Counted from the stretch's first letter, positions 53,357-62,434 are shown. The stretch: 64,000 bases of DNA from Skermanella rosea (GCF_016806835.2 NZ_CP086111.1:3651471-3715470), one strand, 5' to 3'. Numbers and translations are program-made. The notes: a model not told the origin generated them from the letters alone.

Positions 53357-53518
53357 ATGCGCACCATGAAGATCGTCCTCGTCGCCCTGGCCGTCCCGGT
53401 GCTGCTGGCCGCCTGCGGATCGGACGACACGGTGACGGAGCGGACGACGACCACGACCACGCCCGGCACCTACTCGGACTCGGTGACGACCGAGCGCAAG
53501 ACGACGGTCGACGACTGA
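53357..53518 (+). CDS. Small lipoprotein
   Basis: A 53-residue precursor. The signal peptide (MRTMKIVLVALAVPVLLAAC) ends in lipobox LLAAC, with Cys20 as the lipidated residue. The mature part is a Thr-rich, acidic tail (ERTTTTTTPGTYSDS) with no known fold. GAGGGG lies ten bases before the ATG. It ends 14 bases before the DUF1206 gene, so the two are probably one operon. A small dyad (GTTGAT/ATCAAC, 53319-53338) precedes it. Confidence 0.78.
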   Translation: MRTMKIVLVALAVPVLLAACGSDDTVTERTTTTTTPGTYSDSVTTERKTTVDD

Positions 53519-53532
53519 GCCGGCGGACCGCA

Positions 53533-54357
53533 ATGGGCAACCTGGGTCGTTTCGAGTCCCTGGCGCGTCTCGGCTACGGCGCCCGCGGCGTCGTCTACGT
53601 GCTGGTCGGCTGGTTCGCCATGATGGCCGCGATCGGGGCCGGCCAGCTGACCGACACGAAGGGCGTGCTGCGCGAGATCCTGCAGCAGCCCTTCGGCAAG
53701 GCGCTGCTGGCGGTCGTGGCACTCGGGCTGGTCGGCCACGCGGTCTGGCGGGTCGCCCAGGCATGGTTCGACCTGGACGGGCACGGTACCAAGGCCAAGG
53801 GGCTGGTGGTGCGGAGCGGCCTCCTGGCGAGCGGGGCCATCCATGTCTCGCTCGCCGTCTTCGCGGTCTCCCTGGTGCTCGGCTGGCAGGGGCCGGGATC
53901 GGGAGGCGGCGGCGACGGAGCCCAGGACTGGACCGCCTGGCTGCTGTCCCAGCCCTTCGGCCGCTGGCTGGTGGGCGCCGTCGGCCTCGCCGTCCTGGGG
54001 GCCGCCGCCGGGCATTTCGTGAAGGCCTGGAAGGCGACCTTCCGCCGCTTTCTGCGGGCCGACCCGAAGGCGATGGAGATGATCTGCCCGATCGGCCGGA
54101 TCGGCCTCGGCGCCAAGGGCGTCGTCTTCGTGATCATCGGCATCTTCTTCCTGACCGCCGCCTGGCAGTCCGACTCGTCCGAATCGGGCGGGCTCGGCAA
54201 GGCGCTGCAGATGCTCCAGGAGCAGCCCTACGGCGCGTGGGTGCTCGGCATTGTCGCCATCGGCCTGTTCGCCTTCGGCATCTACAGCGTGATCGAGGGA
54301 GTCTACCGCCGGATCGACTGTCCGGCGGTGCTCGCCCGCTTCAACGTCCCGGCCTAG
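53533..54357 (+). CDS. DUF1206 membrane protein
   Basis: A 274-residue membrane protein made of three similar units of two helices. Each starts with a Gly-rich LARLGYGARGVVYVLVG-type segment (residues ~9, 97 and 196) and ends in a WRVAQAW- or GHFVKAW-like segment. This triplicate pattern is DUF1206. Function unknown; it is frequently near stress genes. The start at 53533 immediately follows the lipoprotein gene. Confidence 0.88.
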   Translation: MGNLGRFESLARLGYGARGVVYVLVGWFAMMAAIGAGQLTDTKGVLREILQQPFGKALLAVVALGLVGHAVWRVAQAWFDLDGHGTKAKGLVVRSGLLASGAIHVSLAVFAVSLVLGWQGPGSGGGGDGAQDWTAWLLSQPFGRWLVGAVGLAVLGAAAGHFVKAWKATFRRFLRADPKAMEMICPIGRIGLGAKGVVFVIIGIFFLTAAWQSDSSESGGLGKALQMLQEQPYGAWVLGIVAIGLFAFGIYSVIEGVYRRIDCPAVLARFNVPA

Positions 54358-54381
54358 GTCCCGGCCTGGCCGTCGCGCCGG

Positions 54382-55653
54382 TCAGGCGGCCGTCCGGGTC
54401 TCCAGGACGGGCGGATCGGCCGGCAGGGCGAGGGCGATCTTCTCGGCGACGACCTGCGCGGTGGCCGCGGAGAGCGTCCAGCCGAGATGGCCGTGGCCGG
54501 TGTTGTAGAAGACCCCCGGCCGCCGTCCCGCGCCGACGCGCGGCATCATGTCCGGCATCATGGGGCGGAGGCCGCTCCACGGCTCGACCCTCCCGGTATC
54601 GACCTGCGGGAACAGGCCCCGGGTCCAGTCGACCAGCGGCCGGATCCGGTCGGCGCGGATGTCGCGGTTCTCGCCGTTGAACTCCGCCGTGCCGGCGACG
54701 CGCAGGCGGTCGCGCCCCAGCCGGCTGGTGACGATCTTGGCCTTGTCGTCCAGCAGGCTGACCCAGGGGGCCGCCGCGCGGCTGGCGTCGTCGTCGAGAT
54801 GGACGGTGATCGAGTAGCCCTTGACCGGATAGATGTTCACCCGGTCGCCGACCATGGCGGCGAACTTCCGGCTGGCGACGCCGGCGCAGATGACGACGCC
54901 GTCGGCCACCATCTCGTCGCGGGACGCGCGGCCCGTCCCGTCGGCGCCGGACCAGACGACCTTGACGCCGGTGTCCACGTGCTCGATCCGCTCCACCGCG
55001 GCATCGTGGACGAAGCGGACGCCGTAGCGGACGCACGCCTTGGCAAGGCCGCGGGTGAACTTGTGGATGTCGCCGGTGGCGTCCGACGGGGTGAAGAAGC
55101 CGCCGTGGAAGTCGCCGGGCAGCGCCGGCTCGATGGCGCGGATCTCCTCCGGAGTCACCGGGCGCCGGTCCAGCCCACCCTCGACCAGCATTTCGTTGAC
55201 GCGGGCCGCATGCTCGAAGCCCTGGCGGTCGCGGTAGAAGTGCAGGATGCCGCGGGTCTCCAGGTCGAAGTCGATGCGCTCCTTCTCCGCCATGGCGAAC
55301 AGGTGGCGCCGCGCTTCGATGGCGAGGCGGGTGGTCGCGACCGTGTTGGCGCGGTAGTGGCGGATGTTGCCGACGAACTCGGCCATCCACGAGTATTTGT
55401 GCCAGTTGGGCGACGGGTTCATCAGGAGCGGCGCGTCGCTTTTCAGCATCCAGGCGAGGCCCTTGACGACCGTGGACCAGTGGTTCCAGACCTCCGCGTT
55501 GCTGGCGGAAAGCTGGCCGCCGTTGGCGAACGAGGTTTCCATCGCGGCGTAGCGCTGACGGTCGAACACGGTGACGGCGTAGCCCTTGCCGGCGAGGGCG
55601 TAGGCGGTGGTCACGCCGGTGATACCGGCGCCGATGACGGCGATGTGGCGCAT
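54382..55653 (-). CDS. dadA: D-amino acid dehydrogenase-like FAD oxidoreductase
   Basis: A 423-residue flavoenzyme of the DadA/glycine oxidase family. FAD-binding GxGxxG is in VIGAGITGVTTAYALAG at the N-terminus. Substrate-domain blocks include SFANGGQLSASNAEVWNHW, GGFFTPSDATGDIHKFTRGL and YNTGHGHLGWTLSAATAQ. DadA deaminates D-alanine and other D-amino acids to keto acids and passes electrons to the respiratory chain. A tandem glycine riboswitch lies just upstream, so glycine or a related amino acid may be the true substrate or signal. ATG 55653 follows GGAG. Confidence 0.9.
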   Translation of the reverse strand: MRHIAVIGAGITGVTTAYALAGKGYAVTVFDRQRYAAMETSFANGGQLSASNAEVWNHWSTVVKGLAWMLKSDAPLLMNPSPNWHKYSWMAEFVGNIRHYRANTVATTRLAIEARRHLFAMAEKERIDFDLETRGILHFYRDRQGFEHAARVNEMLVEGGLDRRPVTPEEIRAIEPALPGDFHGGFFTPSDATGDIHKFTRGLAKACVRYGVRFVHDAAVERIEHVDTGVKVVWSGADGTGRASRDEMVADGVVICAGVASRKFAAMVGDRVNIYPVKGYSITVHLDDDASRAAAPWVSLLDDKAKIVTSRLGRDRLRVAGTAEFNGENRDIRADRIRPLVDWTRGLFPQVDTGRVEPWSGLRPMMPDMMPRVGAGRRPGVFYNTGHGHLGWTLSAATAQVVAEKIALALPADPPVLETRTAA

Positions 55654-55685
55654 GAGTGTTTCTCCGGTGCGCATGAGGGCAATGG

Positions 55686-55707
55686 GGACCGGGCGACGGC
55701 CCGGTCC
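55686..55707 (-). promoter_or_regulatory. Hairpin between riboswitch and dadA start
   Basis: GGACCGGGC and GCCCGGTCC pair perfectly around a four-base loop, just downstream of the riboswitch and 33 bases before the dadA start codon. With CCCCATT following and no U-tract it looks more like an expression-platform or mRNA-folding element than a terminator. Confidence 0.45.
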
Positions 55708-55717
55708 GGCTTTCCCC

Positions 55718-55920
55718 ATCTGTCGCTGTACCTGAGAGCTTGCCCCGATGCTCCGCGGAGCGCCGGGCTTCCCCTTCGGTGGGCATCACCGGCTGCTGGC
55801 AGCCGGCCGCCTCTCTCCAGATCGTCCAGCCATGCGGTCCCTTGTGCCTGAGAGTTTCCTGGGGGGTTGCTCCGTCGGCGCCGACGCCGGCCTGGACCGC
55901 GTCGAACTCTCCCGCATGAC
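55718..55920 (-). ncRNA. Tandem glycine riboswitch
   Basis: On the minus strand two glycine aptamers lie in tandem. Aptamer 1 has GGGAGAGTTC, GGAGCAACC and ACTCTCAGGCA; aptamer 2 has TGGAGAGAGGCGG, CACCGAAGGGGAAGC and GCTCTCAGGTA. These are the conserved purine-rich cores of the class. The first core reads GCCGACGGAGC, one base from the usual GCCGAAGGAGC. The RNA binds glycine and controls the downstream dadA-like gene, usually switching it on when glycine is abundant. Confidence 0.9.
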
Positions 55921-55936
55921 AGTAACGGACATTTTC

Positions 55937-55965
55937 AAATATTCACTTCCGGGCTGACCTGTCAA
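55937..55965 (-). promoter_or_regulatory. Promoter of the riboswitch-dadA transcript
   Basis: On the minus strand TTGACA (55965-55960) is followed after 17 bases by ATATTT (55942-55937), or after 16 by AATATT. The riboswitch starts about 10-15 bases further on. It shows that dadA has its own start and is not only read from the symporter gene upstream. Confidence 0.6.
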
Positions 55966-56013
55966 GACGAGGATCGGAAAACCCTGGTCCCGAACGGTCG
56001 GCCCGCCGGCCGA

Positions 56014-57384
56014 TTACTCCGCGGCGACCAGCCTGCCGTTGCCTTCCCGCGCGAAGTATTCGCGGCTCAACTTGACGATCACGGGCGACAGCAGCAGCAG
56101 CGAGATCAGGTTGGGGATCGCCATGAAGGCGTTCAGCGTGTCCGCGATCAGCCAGACGAGGTCGAGCTGCGCCACGGCGCCGAGGAACACCGCCAGAGTC
56201 CAGCAGATCCGGTAGGGCTTGGCGGACTTGGTGCCGACCAGGAATTCCCAGCATTTCTCGCCGTAGTAGGACCAGCCCAGGATGGTGGTGAAGGCGAAGA
56301 CGGCGAGCTCGACCGACAGGAGGTACTGGCCGATCCCCGGCATCGCGGCCTCGAACGCCGACGAGGAGAGCACCGCCCCGGACTCGCCGCTGTTCCAGAC
56401 GCCGGACACGACGATCGCCAAGCCGGTCATGGTGCAGACGATGATGGTGTCGATGAAGGTGCCCATCATGCCGACCAGGGCCGAGCGGACCGGGCTGCGG
56501 GTGGTGCCGGCCGCCTGGGCGATGCCGGCGGTGCCGAGGCCCGCCTCGTTGGAGAAGATGCCGCGGGCGACGCCGTAGCGCATGGCCGCCCAGACCGCGG
56601 CGCCGGCGAAGCCGCCGCTGGCCGCGACCGGGGTGAAGGCGTGGGTGAACACCAGGGAGATCGCCTCGGGCAGCCGGTCGGCGAAGACCACCAGGACGAA
56701 CAGGGCGCAGAGCACGTAGCTGACGCACATGGCCGGGACCAGCGCCTCCGCCACCCGGCCGATCCGCTTGATGCCGCCCAGGATGACGGCGCCGGTGACG
56801 ACGGTCAGCACGATGCCGGTAAGCCAGACCGGCACGCCGAAGGTGTTCTCCGCGACCCCGGCGATGGCGTTGGCCTGCACCATGTTGCCGATGCCGAAGC
56901 CGGCGAAGCCGGCGGTCAGCGCGAAGGCCACGCCCAGCCAGCGCCAGCGCGGGCCGAGGCCGTTCTTGATCGCGTACATCGGCCCGCCGACATGCTCGCC
57001 CTTTTCGTCCACCTCGCGGTAATGGACGGCCAGAAGGACCTCGGCGTACTTGGTCGCCATGCCGACCAGCGCGGTGCACCACATCCAGAACAGGGCGCCC
57101 GGGCCGCCGAGGGCTATGGCGGTCGCGACGCCCGCGATGTTGCCGGTGCCGACCGTCGCGGCCAGCGCCGTCATCAGGGCCGCAAAGGGGCTGATCTCGC
57201 CGTCCTCCGCCGAGCCCGCCTTGCGGCCCTGCCAGACGAGCCGGACGCCGTAGCCGATCTTGGCGAGCGGCATCAGCTTGAGCCGCACTTGCAGGAACAA
57301 GCCGGTGCCCAGGATCAGCACCAGCATGGGGACACCCCAGACAACGCCGTTCAAGGCGTTGAGGCTTTCGGTGAAAGCTTCCAC
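56014..57384 (-). CDS. Alanine/glycine:cation symporter (AGCS family)
   Basis: A 456-residue membrane protein with about 11 helices. Family motifs: GTGNIAGVATAIALGGPGALFWMW, NGLGPRWRWLG and SNEAGLGTAGIAQAAGTTR. It imports alanine or glycine with sodium. The GTG start at 57384 is preceded by GGAGGAAAC. On the minus strand it lies before the glycine-riboswitch-dadA unit, so transport and oxidation of small amino acids are linked here. No riboswitch precedes the symporter itself. Confidence 0.93.
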   Translation of the reverse strand: MEAFTESLNALNGVVWGVPMLVLILGTGLFLQVRLKLMPLAKIGYGVRLVWQGRKAGSAEDGEISPFAALMTALAATVGTGNIAGVATAIALGGPGALFWMWCTALVGMATKYAEVLLAVHYREVDEKGEHVGGPMYAIKNGLGPRWRWLGVAFALTAGFAGFGIGNMVQANAIAGVAENTFGVPVWLTGIVLTVVTGAVILGGIKRIGRVAEALVPAMCVSYVLCALFVLVVFADRLPEAISLVFTHAFTPVAASGGFAGAAVWAAMRYGVARGIFSNEAGLGTAGIAQAAGTTRSPVRSALVGMMGTFIDTIIVCTMTGLAIVVSGVWNSGESGAVLSSSAFEAAMPGIGQYLLSVELAVFAFTTILGWSYYGEKCWEFLVGTKSAKPYRICWTLAVFLGAVAQLDLVWLIADTLNAFMAIPNLISLLLLSPVIVKLSREYFAREGNGRLVAAE

Positions 57385-57581
57385 GTTTCCTCCGACTGAA
57401 TCTTTGTTCTGTTTCTTTGTTCAGTGTACCGGGAAGGCCGGGCGGACCTGCGGGCGACCTGGATCGCCGGCCCGGAACCGGTCTTCGTTAACCAGAATTC
57501 AGCAAACGCCGTGCCACTCCGGAAAACGCTGTGTTTCGGCGCTTTCCGGGGCGGCTTTGAGGCTTCGGGATGTATGCGGAG

Positions 57582-57677
57582 GTTTACGCTCGTGCGAAGC
57601 CGGGAGGTCGGGGCTTTGGAAATCCCTGAGGGATCAGAGACTTGTTCCGGCTGTATGCAAGGGCTTACAGCGTAAAC
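57582..57677. other. Possible structured RNA or regulatory region in a 320-base gap
   Basis: GTTTACGCT (57582-57590) pairs perfectly with AGCGTAAAC (57669-57677). Inside, ATCCCTGAGGGAT forms a small hairpin. The region lies between the protease gene and the start of the AGCS gene (57385-57704), all minus-strand. It does not match a riboswitch I know. The rest of the gap holds only T-rich sequence near 57400-57420 that may be part of the AGCS promoter. Confidence 0.3.
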
Positions 57678-57704
57678 GAAAACGTACAGGGAGATCCGGC
57701 CCGG

Positions 57705-59399
57705 CTACCGGCGCAGATGCCCTGCTTTCACAAACCTTTCCACGTCTGCGCGGATCGACTGTATCCAGACCCCTTCGTTCGCGGCATAGGCACCGGGCTT
57801 TCCGTTCAGCTTGCCCGTCCTCTCGAAGCCGGCACGGTGCAGCCCCACGACTCTCCAGCCCTGCGCGGAGAATACCGGGCTGCCGGAACTGCCGGGTTCC
57901 GTGGGGGCACGGTAATGCAGCAGGCAGCGGCCATGCCGGCTGGGGCGCCCGTGAGGCTGCCCCTCGTGATCGAGCAGTTCGTTGTCCTGAATGGAGAAGC
58001 TCAGGTCGCTTCCCCGGGGATAGCCGATGATGTAGACCCGCTGGCCTTCCACCAGGGATGGCAGATTCGTCGAGACAGGACAGGGCTCGACCCCGCGCGG
58101 CACCGCGTCCAGACGAAGCAGGGCGGCGTCCAGATCCTCGGGAGGTGAACTCCAGACCATTTCGGTCACGCTGTACCGCGGAGCGGAGAAATTGGGCTCG
58201 GCCAGGGCCTCGAAACTGATTTCCGCCTCGTCGCACCTCAAGGCTTTCGGTTCCATGGGATCGTCGGTCACCACGTGGGAGTTGGTCAGCAGGAACTTCT
58301 CGTCGCCGAGGGACTCGTGCAGGTCGCTACCGCGCAGCAGGAAGCCGGTCCCCTGTCCCTTTCCATCAAGGGATTGTATCTTGGCGACCGCCCGCGCGCG
58401 CGCGATCCCCTCGCACATCCAGCGATAGGTGGCGGCACCGCTGCTGCCCAGGACCAGCTCGAAGGCGCTCGGATCGGCCGCCTGCATTCCCTTCACCTGA
58501 TCGGGCGAGAGGCTGATGCGGCCGTTCTCGCGCCGGAGCAGTTCGGCCCGGAGCACATGGAGCAGCGCGCCGCCTCGCCCGCCATAGGCCCCGAGGTCCC
58601 ATACCTCGGTGAGCTGGCGCAGGGTGCCGGCGATGGCGAAGGCGTCCACGTCCTGCGCGGCCAGGTACTTGCCGAGCCAGCGTTCCGCCCCGGGCCAGTC
58701 CTCCAGCGCGATGCAGGCCTCGGCGGCGGTGGCGTAGTCCCAGGCGGGCAGTTCCTCCGCCCAGCACTGGCCGATATGGTCCCTGATGCGGGCGGCCATC
58801 TGCGCGGCGTCGGGCGCGTCCGGGACCCGGATGCCGTCGCGCTCGGCGCGGCGCAGCAGGGCGACCACGTTGACGCCGTGCCAGACCCGCTCCGCGTCGG
58901 CCTCGTAGATCCTGTTGTACCATGTGACGGCCTGACTCAGCGCCGACTCGCCCATGCCCAGCCGGCTGCCCCGGGCCTCGACGAAGATCTGCTTGTAGGT
59001 GCGGCCGAGCAGTCCGCATGTCTCCGGATACTCGTCCCCGTCGTTCCGGGCGCGCTCCTCCAGCCGTTTCAGCAGATCAAGGGCGGGGATGAGTTCCCCC
59101 CGGTCGATCAGAGCCTGGGCGTATTGGCGGTATACGAGGTGCGAGTCGCAGCCCATCCGGATCATCGCGTCGGCGAACCTTTGCAGGGTGCCGAAGTGCC
59201 GCCAGCGCCGCAGTTCCCCGAGAACCCTCTTGACGAGGGGCATGGCCGGCGGGTCCGACTGGCGCCGCAGATGGGCGACCAGGGTCTCGGCCGCCTCGTC
59301 CAGCCGTGCGGCATCCAGGTTGCGGGCCGCGTCGAGGACGTCATCGACCATTTCCGGCAGGTCCGGCGGTTTGGGAAGCCCGGTTGTCGCTGGGGTCAT
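57705..59399 (-). CDS. Trypsin-like serine protease with long helical N-terminal domain
   Basis: A 564-residue protein. Residues 1-330 are helical with TPR-like repetition (e.g. YRQYAQALIDRGELIPALDLL and YATAAEACIALEDWPGAERWL) and resemble the TRAF-binding-domain-like region (DUF4071) seen in conflict-related proteins. Residues 335-560 are a trypsin-like domain with an intact triad: His375 in LTNSHVV, Asp424 in EDLDAALL and Ser505 in PGSSGSPVF. No signal peptide, so it acts in the cytoplasm. ATG 59399 follows AAGGAA. Substrate unknown. Confidence 0.83.
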   Translation of the reverse strand: MTPATTGLPKPPDLPEMVDDVLDAARNLDAARLDEAAETLVAHLRRQSDPPAMPLVKRVLGELRRWRHFGTLQRFADAMIRMGCDSHLVYRQYAQALIDRGELIPALDLLKRLEERARNDGDEYPETCGLLGRTYKQIFVEARGSRLGMGESALSQAVTWYNRIYEADAERVWHGVNVVALLRRAERDGIRVPDAPDAAQMAARIRDHIGQCWAEELPAWDYATAAEACIALEDWPGAERWLGKYLAAQDVDAFAIAGTLRQLTEVWDLGAYGGRGGALLHVLRAELLRRENGRISLSPDQVKGMQAADPSAFELVLGSSGAATYRWMCEGIARARAVAKIQSLDGKGQGTGFLLRGSDLHESLGDEKFLLTNSHVVTDDPMEPKALRCDEAEISFEALAEPNFSAPRYSVTEMVWSSPPEDLDAALLRLDAVPRGVEPCPVSTNLPSLVEGQRVYIIGYPRGSDLSFSIQDNELLDHEGQPHGRPSRHGRCLLHYRAPTEPGSSGSPVFSAQGWRVVGLHRAGFERTGKLNGKPGAYAANEGVWIQSIRADVERFVKAGHLRR

Positions 59400-59550
59400 G
59401 GACGTTCCTTCGTCGGGTAGGACGGATGGCGGGCCGACGCCTGATGCGCGTCGGGCGATCATCATCCAGGCTGCGTTTCATCCGACGCTATATTCTTTCC
59501 AGGGAGTTTTCCACCAATCGATCCTCCTTTGCGTGTGCTGCGCTGTCCCG

Positions 59551-60483
59551 TCACGCGTCTGGTGGCGGGGAAAGCCGGTCAGCCGCAGAGACTGTCCGCC
59601 AAGCTCGGCCCTGCGGCGGCGAGCGCGCGGAGGGTGGGATGGGCGCTGCCCGGCTTGGCGGCGGAAACGACGCCCGGGGCCGGCCGAACGCCGGGACGGA
59701 GCCGGCCAGCGACGTCGAGCCGAGGAGCGCGGACAGGTCGGAGGTCAATAGTTCAATCTCCCGCGCAAGGTCATCATCGGTCATCTTTCCGGACGGCGCC
59801 GCTGGCCGCGCGGCTGCGGATCGGGGCGCGCCGGGCTCCGGGGACGCCTGCGGTGCCGGTTCGGCGGGCTTCGCCGGAGCGGGCGCGGAAAGCTCGGAGA
59901 GCGTGGACGGTACGGAAGGTGCCGAAAGGTCATCATCGGTCATCATGGCGGCGTCGCCGGTCTCCTCCGCCGCGGGTTCCCGCGTGGAGCCGGGACGGAA
60001 GCGGAGGGGGTCGAGTTCCTCCTCCGGGTCGGCGGCGAGTTGTTCCAGATCGGCGTCGGGATGGGGCCGGTTGTCGAGGCAGCCGTTATAATGGTGGGTG
60101 ATCCGCTTGTCCTGGATGACACCGCACAGCTTCAGGCCGAACTCGACGGCGCGGAGCGCCACCCCCAGGCGCTTCGTCTCCAGGGCGTCTTCGATAATGC
60201 GGGCCACTTGCCGGTCAGCTTGGTCGAGGCGCGCCTGATGGTCTGCCCTCCGGGCTGCCCGGATCTCGTCGATCCGCACCCGGATTTCCGGCTGGCGCAT
60301 CAGGAAGGCGCCCCGCTGCTTGGCGCCGTTCCCCGAATAGCCCGCCTGCCGCGCCGCCTCCGCCCCGCCGACGCCGCCGGCCATGGCGTGGCAGAAAGCT
60401 TCCTGGCGCGGGGTCAGCAGCGGCCGGGAGGATGCGGCCGGCCGGGGCTTGGGGGTGGGTTCGGCGGGGGCTGGGGCGGACAT
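59551..60483 (-). CDS. Terminase-small-subunit-like helix-turn-helix protein with disordered tail
   Basis: A 310-residue protein. After a Pro/Ala-rich start, residues ~22-75 (LTPRQEAFCHAMAGGVGGAE, then ARQAGYSGNGAKQRGAFLMR) match the DNA-binding part of phage terminase small subunits, which recognises pac/cos DNA. A helical stretch to ~130 follows. The last 150 residues are low complexity with two copies of MTDDDLA/S. No other phage gene is nearby, so it is likely a domesticated DNA-binding protein. Family by motif only. Confidence 0.65.
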   Translation of the reverse strand: MSAPAPAEPTPKPRPAASSRPLLTPRQEAFCHAMAGGVGGAEAARQAGYSGNGAKQRGAFLMRQPEIRVRIDEIRAARRADHQARLDQADRQVARIIEDALETKRLGVALRAVEFGLKLCGVIQDKRITHHYNGCLDNRPHPDADLEQLAADPEEELDPLRFRPGSTREPAAEETGDAAMMTDDDLSAPSVPSTLSELSAPAPAKPAEPAPQASPEPGAPRSAAARPAAPSGKMTDDDLAREIELLTSDLSALLGSTSLAGSVPAFGRPRASFPPPSRAAPIPPSARSPPQGRAWRTVSAADRLSPPPDA

Positions 60484-60623
60484 GGCGGGGGCCTTTCGGG
60501 ACGCGGAAGAGGTAGTGGATTATTATCCTATAATCCTGACTATAATCAAGCCAAACATCTCGCGTCGGTCCGATCGCGTCCGCCGGCCGCGTGGCATGGC
60601 GCGGCGGAAGAATCCGCTTGTCT

Positions 60624-61379
60624 TCAAAGCAGCGGTCGCAAGGCCAGATGCCCGCCCAGCGCCAGCAGTCCCAGGAAGAAGCAGCGCCGGAAGGTTTCGG
60701 GCCGCACAAGGGTCCGCACTCGCTGGCCGAGGGCCATTCCGGCAAGCGCCGGGACCAGGGCCAGCAGCGACGCTCCGGCCACGGCCCCGTCGAACGCGCC
60801 GCCTTCCGCCAGCCCCGCCGCCATCGCGACCGTGGAGGTCAGGAAGGACAGGCCGAGCGCCTGGACCAGATCGTCCCGACGAAGCTCCAGCGCCTGGAGC
60901 CACGGGACCGCCGGGATCACGAACACGCCGGTGGCGGCGGTGACCGCGCCGGTGGCGGCGCCGACCAGGAGCGAGAACCGCCCTTCCACCCCGTGGGGAA
61001 CCGTGAACCGCGCCCGGGAAAGCCCGAAGCACGCATAGGCCAGCAGGGCGACGCCCAGCGCGGCGGCCGCATGGTCCGCTTCCCCGCCGGCCATCAGCCC
61101 CGCGCCGGCCAGGGTCGCGGCCCAGGTCCCGATGCAGATGCCGACCAGCATCGGCCAGAGCCGCCGAAACAGCGTCCTGAAGCTGGGACCCGCCGCCAGT
61201 TGCCAGACGTTGGTCACCAGGGACGGCACCACCAGCAACGCCGCGGCTTCGGCGGGCGGCATGACCAGACCGAGCAGGCCGATGGCGACCGTCGGCAGGC
61301 CGAGCCCGATGACTCCCTTCACGAAGCCGGCGATCAGGAAGGCGATGGCGGCGATGATGGTGATGGTGGTGGTGAACAT
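60624..61379 (-). CDS. TSUP/TauE-SafE family membrane transporter
   Basis: A 251-residue protein with about eight membrane helices in two repeats: IAFLIAGFVKGVIGLGLPTVA in the first and VGAATGAVTAATGVFVIPAVP in the second, the typical Gly-rich signature helices. TSUP proteins export or import sulfur-containing or organic acid anions. GGAGGGCCC precedes ATG 61379. It is divergent from a LysR gene, which probably controls it. Confidence 0.9.
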   Translation of the reverse strand: MFTTTITIIAAIAFLIAGFVKGVIGLGLPTVAIGLLGLVMPPAEAAALLVVPSLVTNVWQLAAGPSFRTLFRRLWPMLVGICIGTWAATLAGAGLMAGGEADHAAAALGVALLAYACFGLSRARFTVPHGVEGRFSLLVGAATGAVTAATGVFVIPAVPWLQALELRRDDLVQALGLSFLTSTVAMAAGLAEGGAFDGAVAGASLLALVPALAGMALGQRVRTLVRPETFRRCFFLGLLALGGHLALRPLL

Positions 61380-61543
61380 GGGCCCTCCGGCTGTGCGCGG
61401 CCTGCGCGGCCGGTGTGTCCTGTATGCCCTGTGCGGCCTTGCGCCGAAATTGACGGTGCCAGGCATCCGCCGCAATGTGGGAGTCACGGTGGCAGCCTTC
61501 GGATGAGCCGAAGCCTGCCGGTCCAGCCCCGGAGGGAGCCCCC

Positions 61544-62434
61544 ATGCGCTTCGACCTGACGGACCTTCGCTTGTTCCTGCGGGTCGCGGAGTCCTCCAAC
61601 ATCACGAGGGGGGCCGAACAGGCCGGTCTGGCCCTGGCGTCTGCCAGCGCCCGAATCCGCGCGATGGAGGAGGAGCTGGGGGTTCCGCTGCTCGAACGCG
61701 GGCGGCGCGGCGTGCGGACGACGCCCGCCGGCCAAGCGCTCGCTTTCCATGCCCGGACGGTGCTGGAGCAGATGGAGCGGATGCGGGGAGAGCTGGGCGC
61801 CTACGCGCGCGGGCTGAAGGGGCATGTGCGGCTGTGGGCGAATTCCGCCGCCGTGGCCGAGTTCCTGCCCGATCCGCTGGCGGGCTTCCTTGCCGCCAAC
61901 CCGCATATCGACATCGACCTGGACGAGAAGCCGAGCCCCCGGATCGTCGAGGGCGTCGCGGAAGGCTTGGCGGATATCGGCATCGTCGCGGACGGCGTCG
62001 ATGTCGGAGATCTGGAGACCCGCCCGTTCCGGATCGACCGGCTGGTGGTCGTGGCCCCTCCCGACCATCCGGCCGCCGCGTTTCGGCAAGTGGCATTCCG
62101 CGAGATCGTGGACGCGGAGTTCGTCGGCCTGGGCCGGCACAGCGCCTTGCAGGAGCATATCCGGTGCCACGCGGCGCGCATGGGGCGGACGCTGAAACTG
62201 CGCGTCCGGATGGGCGGCTTCGATGCGGTCTGCCGACTGGTGGCCCAGGGCGTCGGACTTGGCGTGGTGCCGGAGATGGCGGTGCGGCGGTGCGCGGCGA
62301 ACCTGCCGATCCGGGTGATCGGCCTGACGGATGCGTGGGCGCTGCGGCACCTGACGATCTGCCTGCGCCGGTTCGACCAGCTTTCCCCGCAGGCACGGTT
62401 GCTGGTGGAGGCGTTGGGGGTGTGTGGGGACTGA
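61544..62434 (+). CDS. LysR-family transcriptional regulator
   Basis: A 296-residue LTTR. Residues ~1-60 are the winged helix (LRLFLRVAESSNITRGAEQAGLALASASARIRAM-type, with GVPLLERGRRGVRTTPAG). Residues ~90-290 form the substrate-binding domain (HVRLWANSAAVAEFLPDPLA to VGLGVVPEMAVRR). It likely regulates the divergent TSUP gene through the 164-base region between them. Inducer unknown. RBS GGAGGGAG lies before the ATG. Confidence 0.93.
   Translation: MRFDLTDLRLFLRVAESSNITRGAEQAGLALASASARIRAMEEELGVPLLERGRRGVRTTPAGQALAFHARTVLEQMERMRGELGAYARGLKGHVRLWANSAAVAEFLPDPLAGFLAANPHIDIDLDEKPSPRIVEGVAEGLADIGIVADGVDVGDLETRPFRIDRLVVVAPPDHPAAAFRQVAFREIVDAEFVGLGRHSALQEHIRCHAARMGRTLKLRVRMGGFDAVCRLVAQGVGLGVVPEMAVRRCAANLPIRVIGLTDAWALRHLTICLRRFDQLSPQARLLVEALGVCGD

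Noticed and set aside
59551-60483. Prophage suggested by the terminase-like protein
   Set aside because: No large terminase, portal, capsid, integrase or lysis genes in the surrounding 10 kb.
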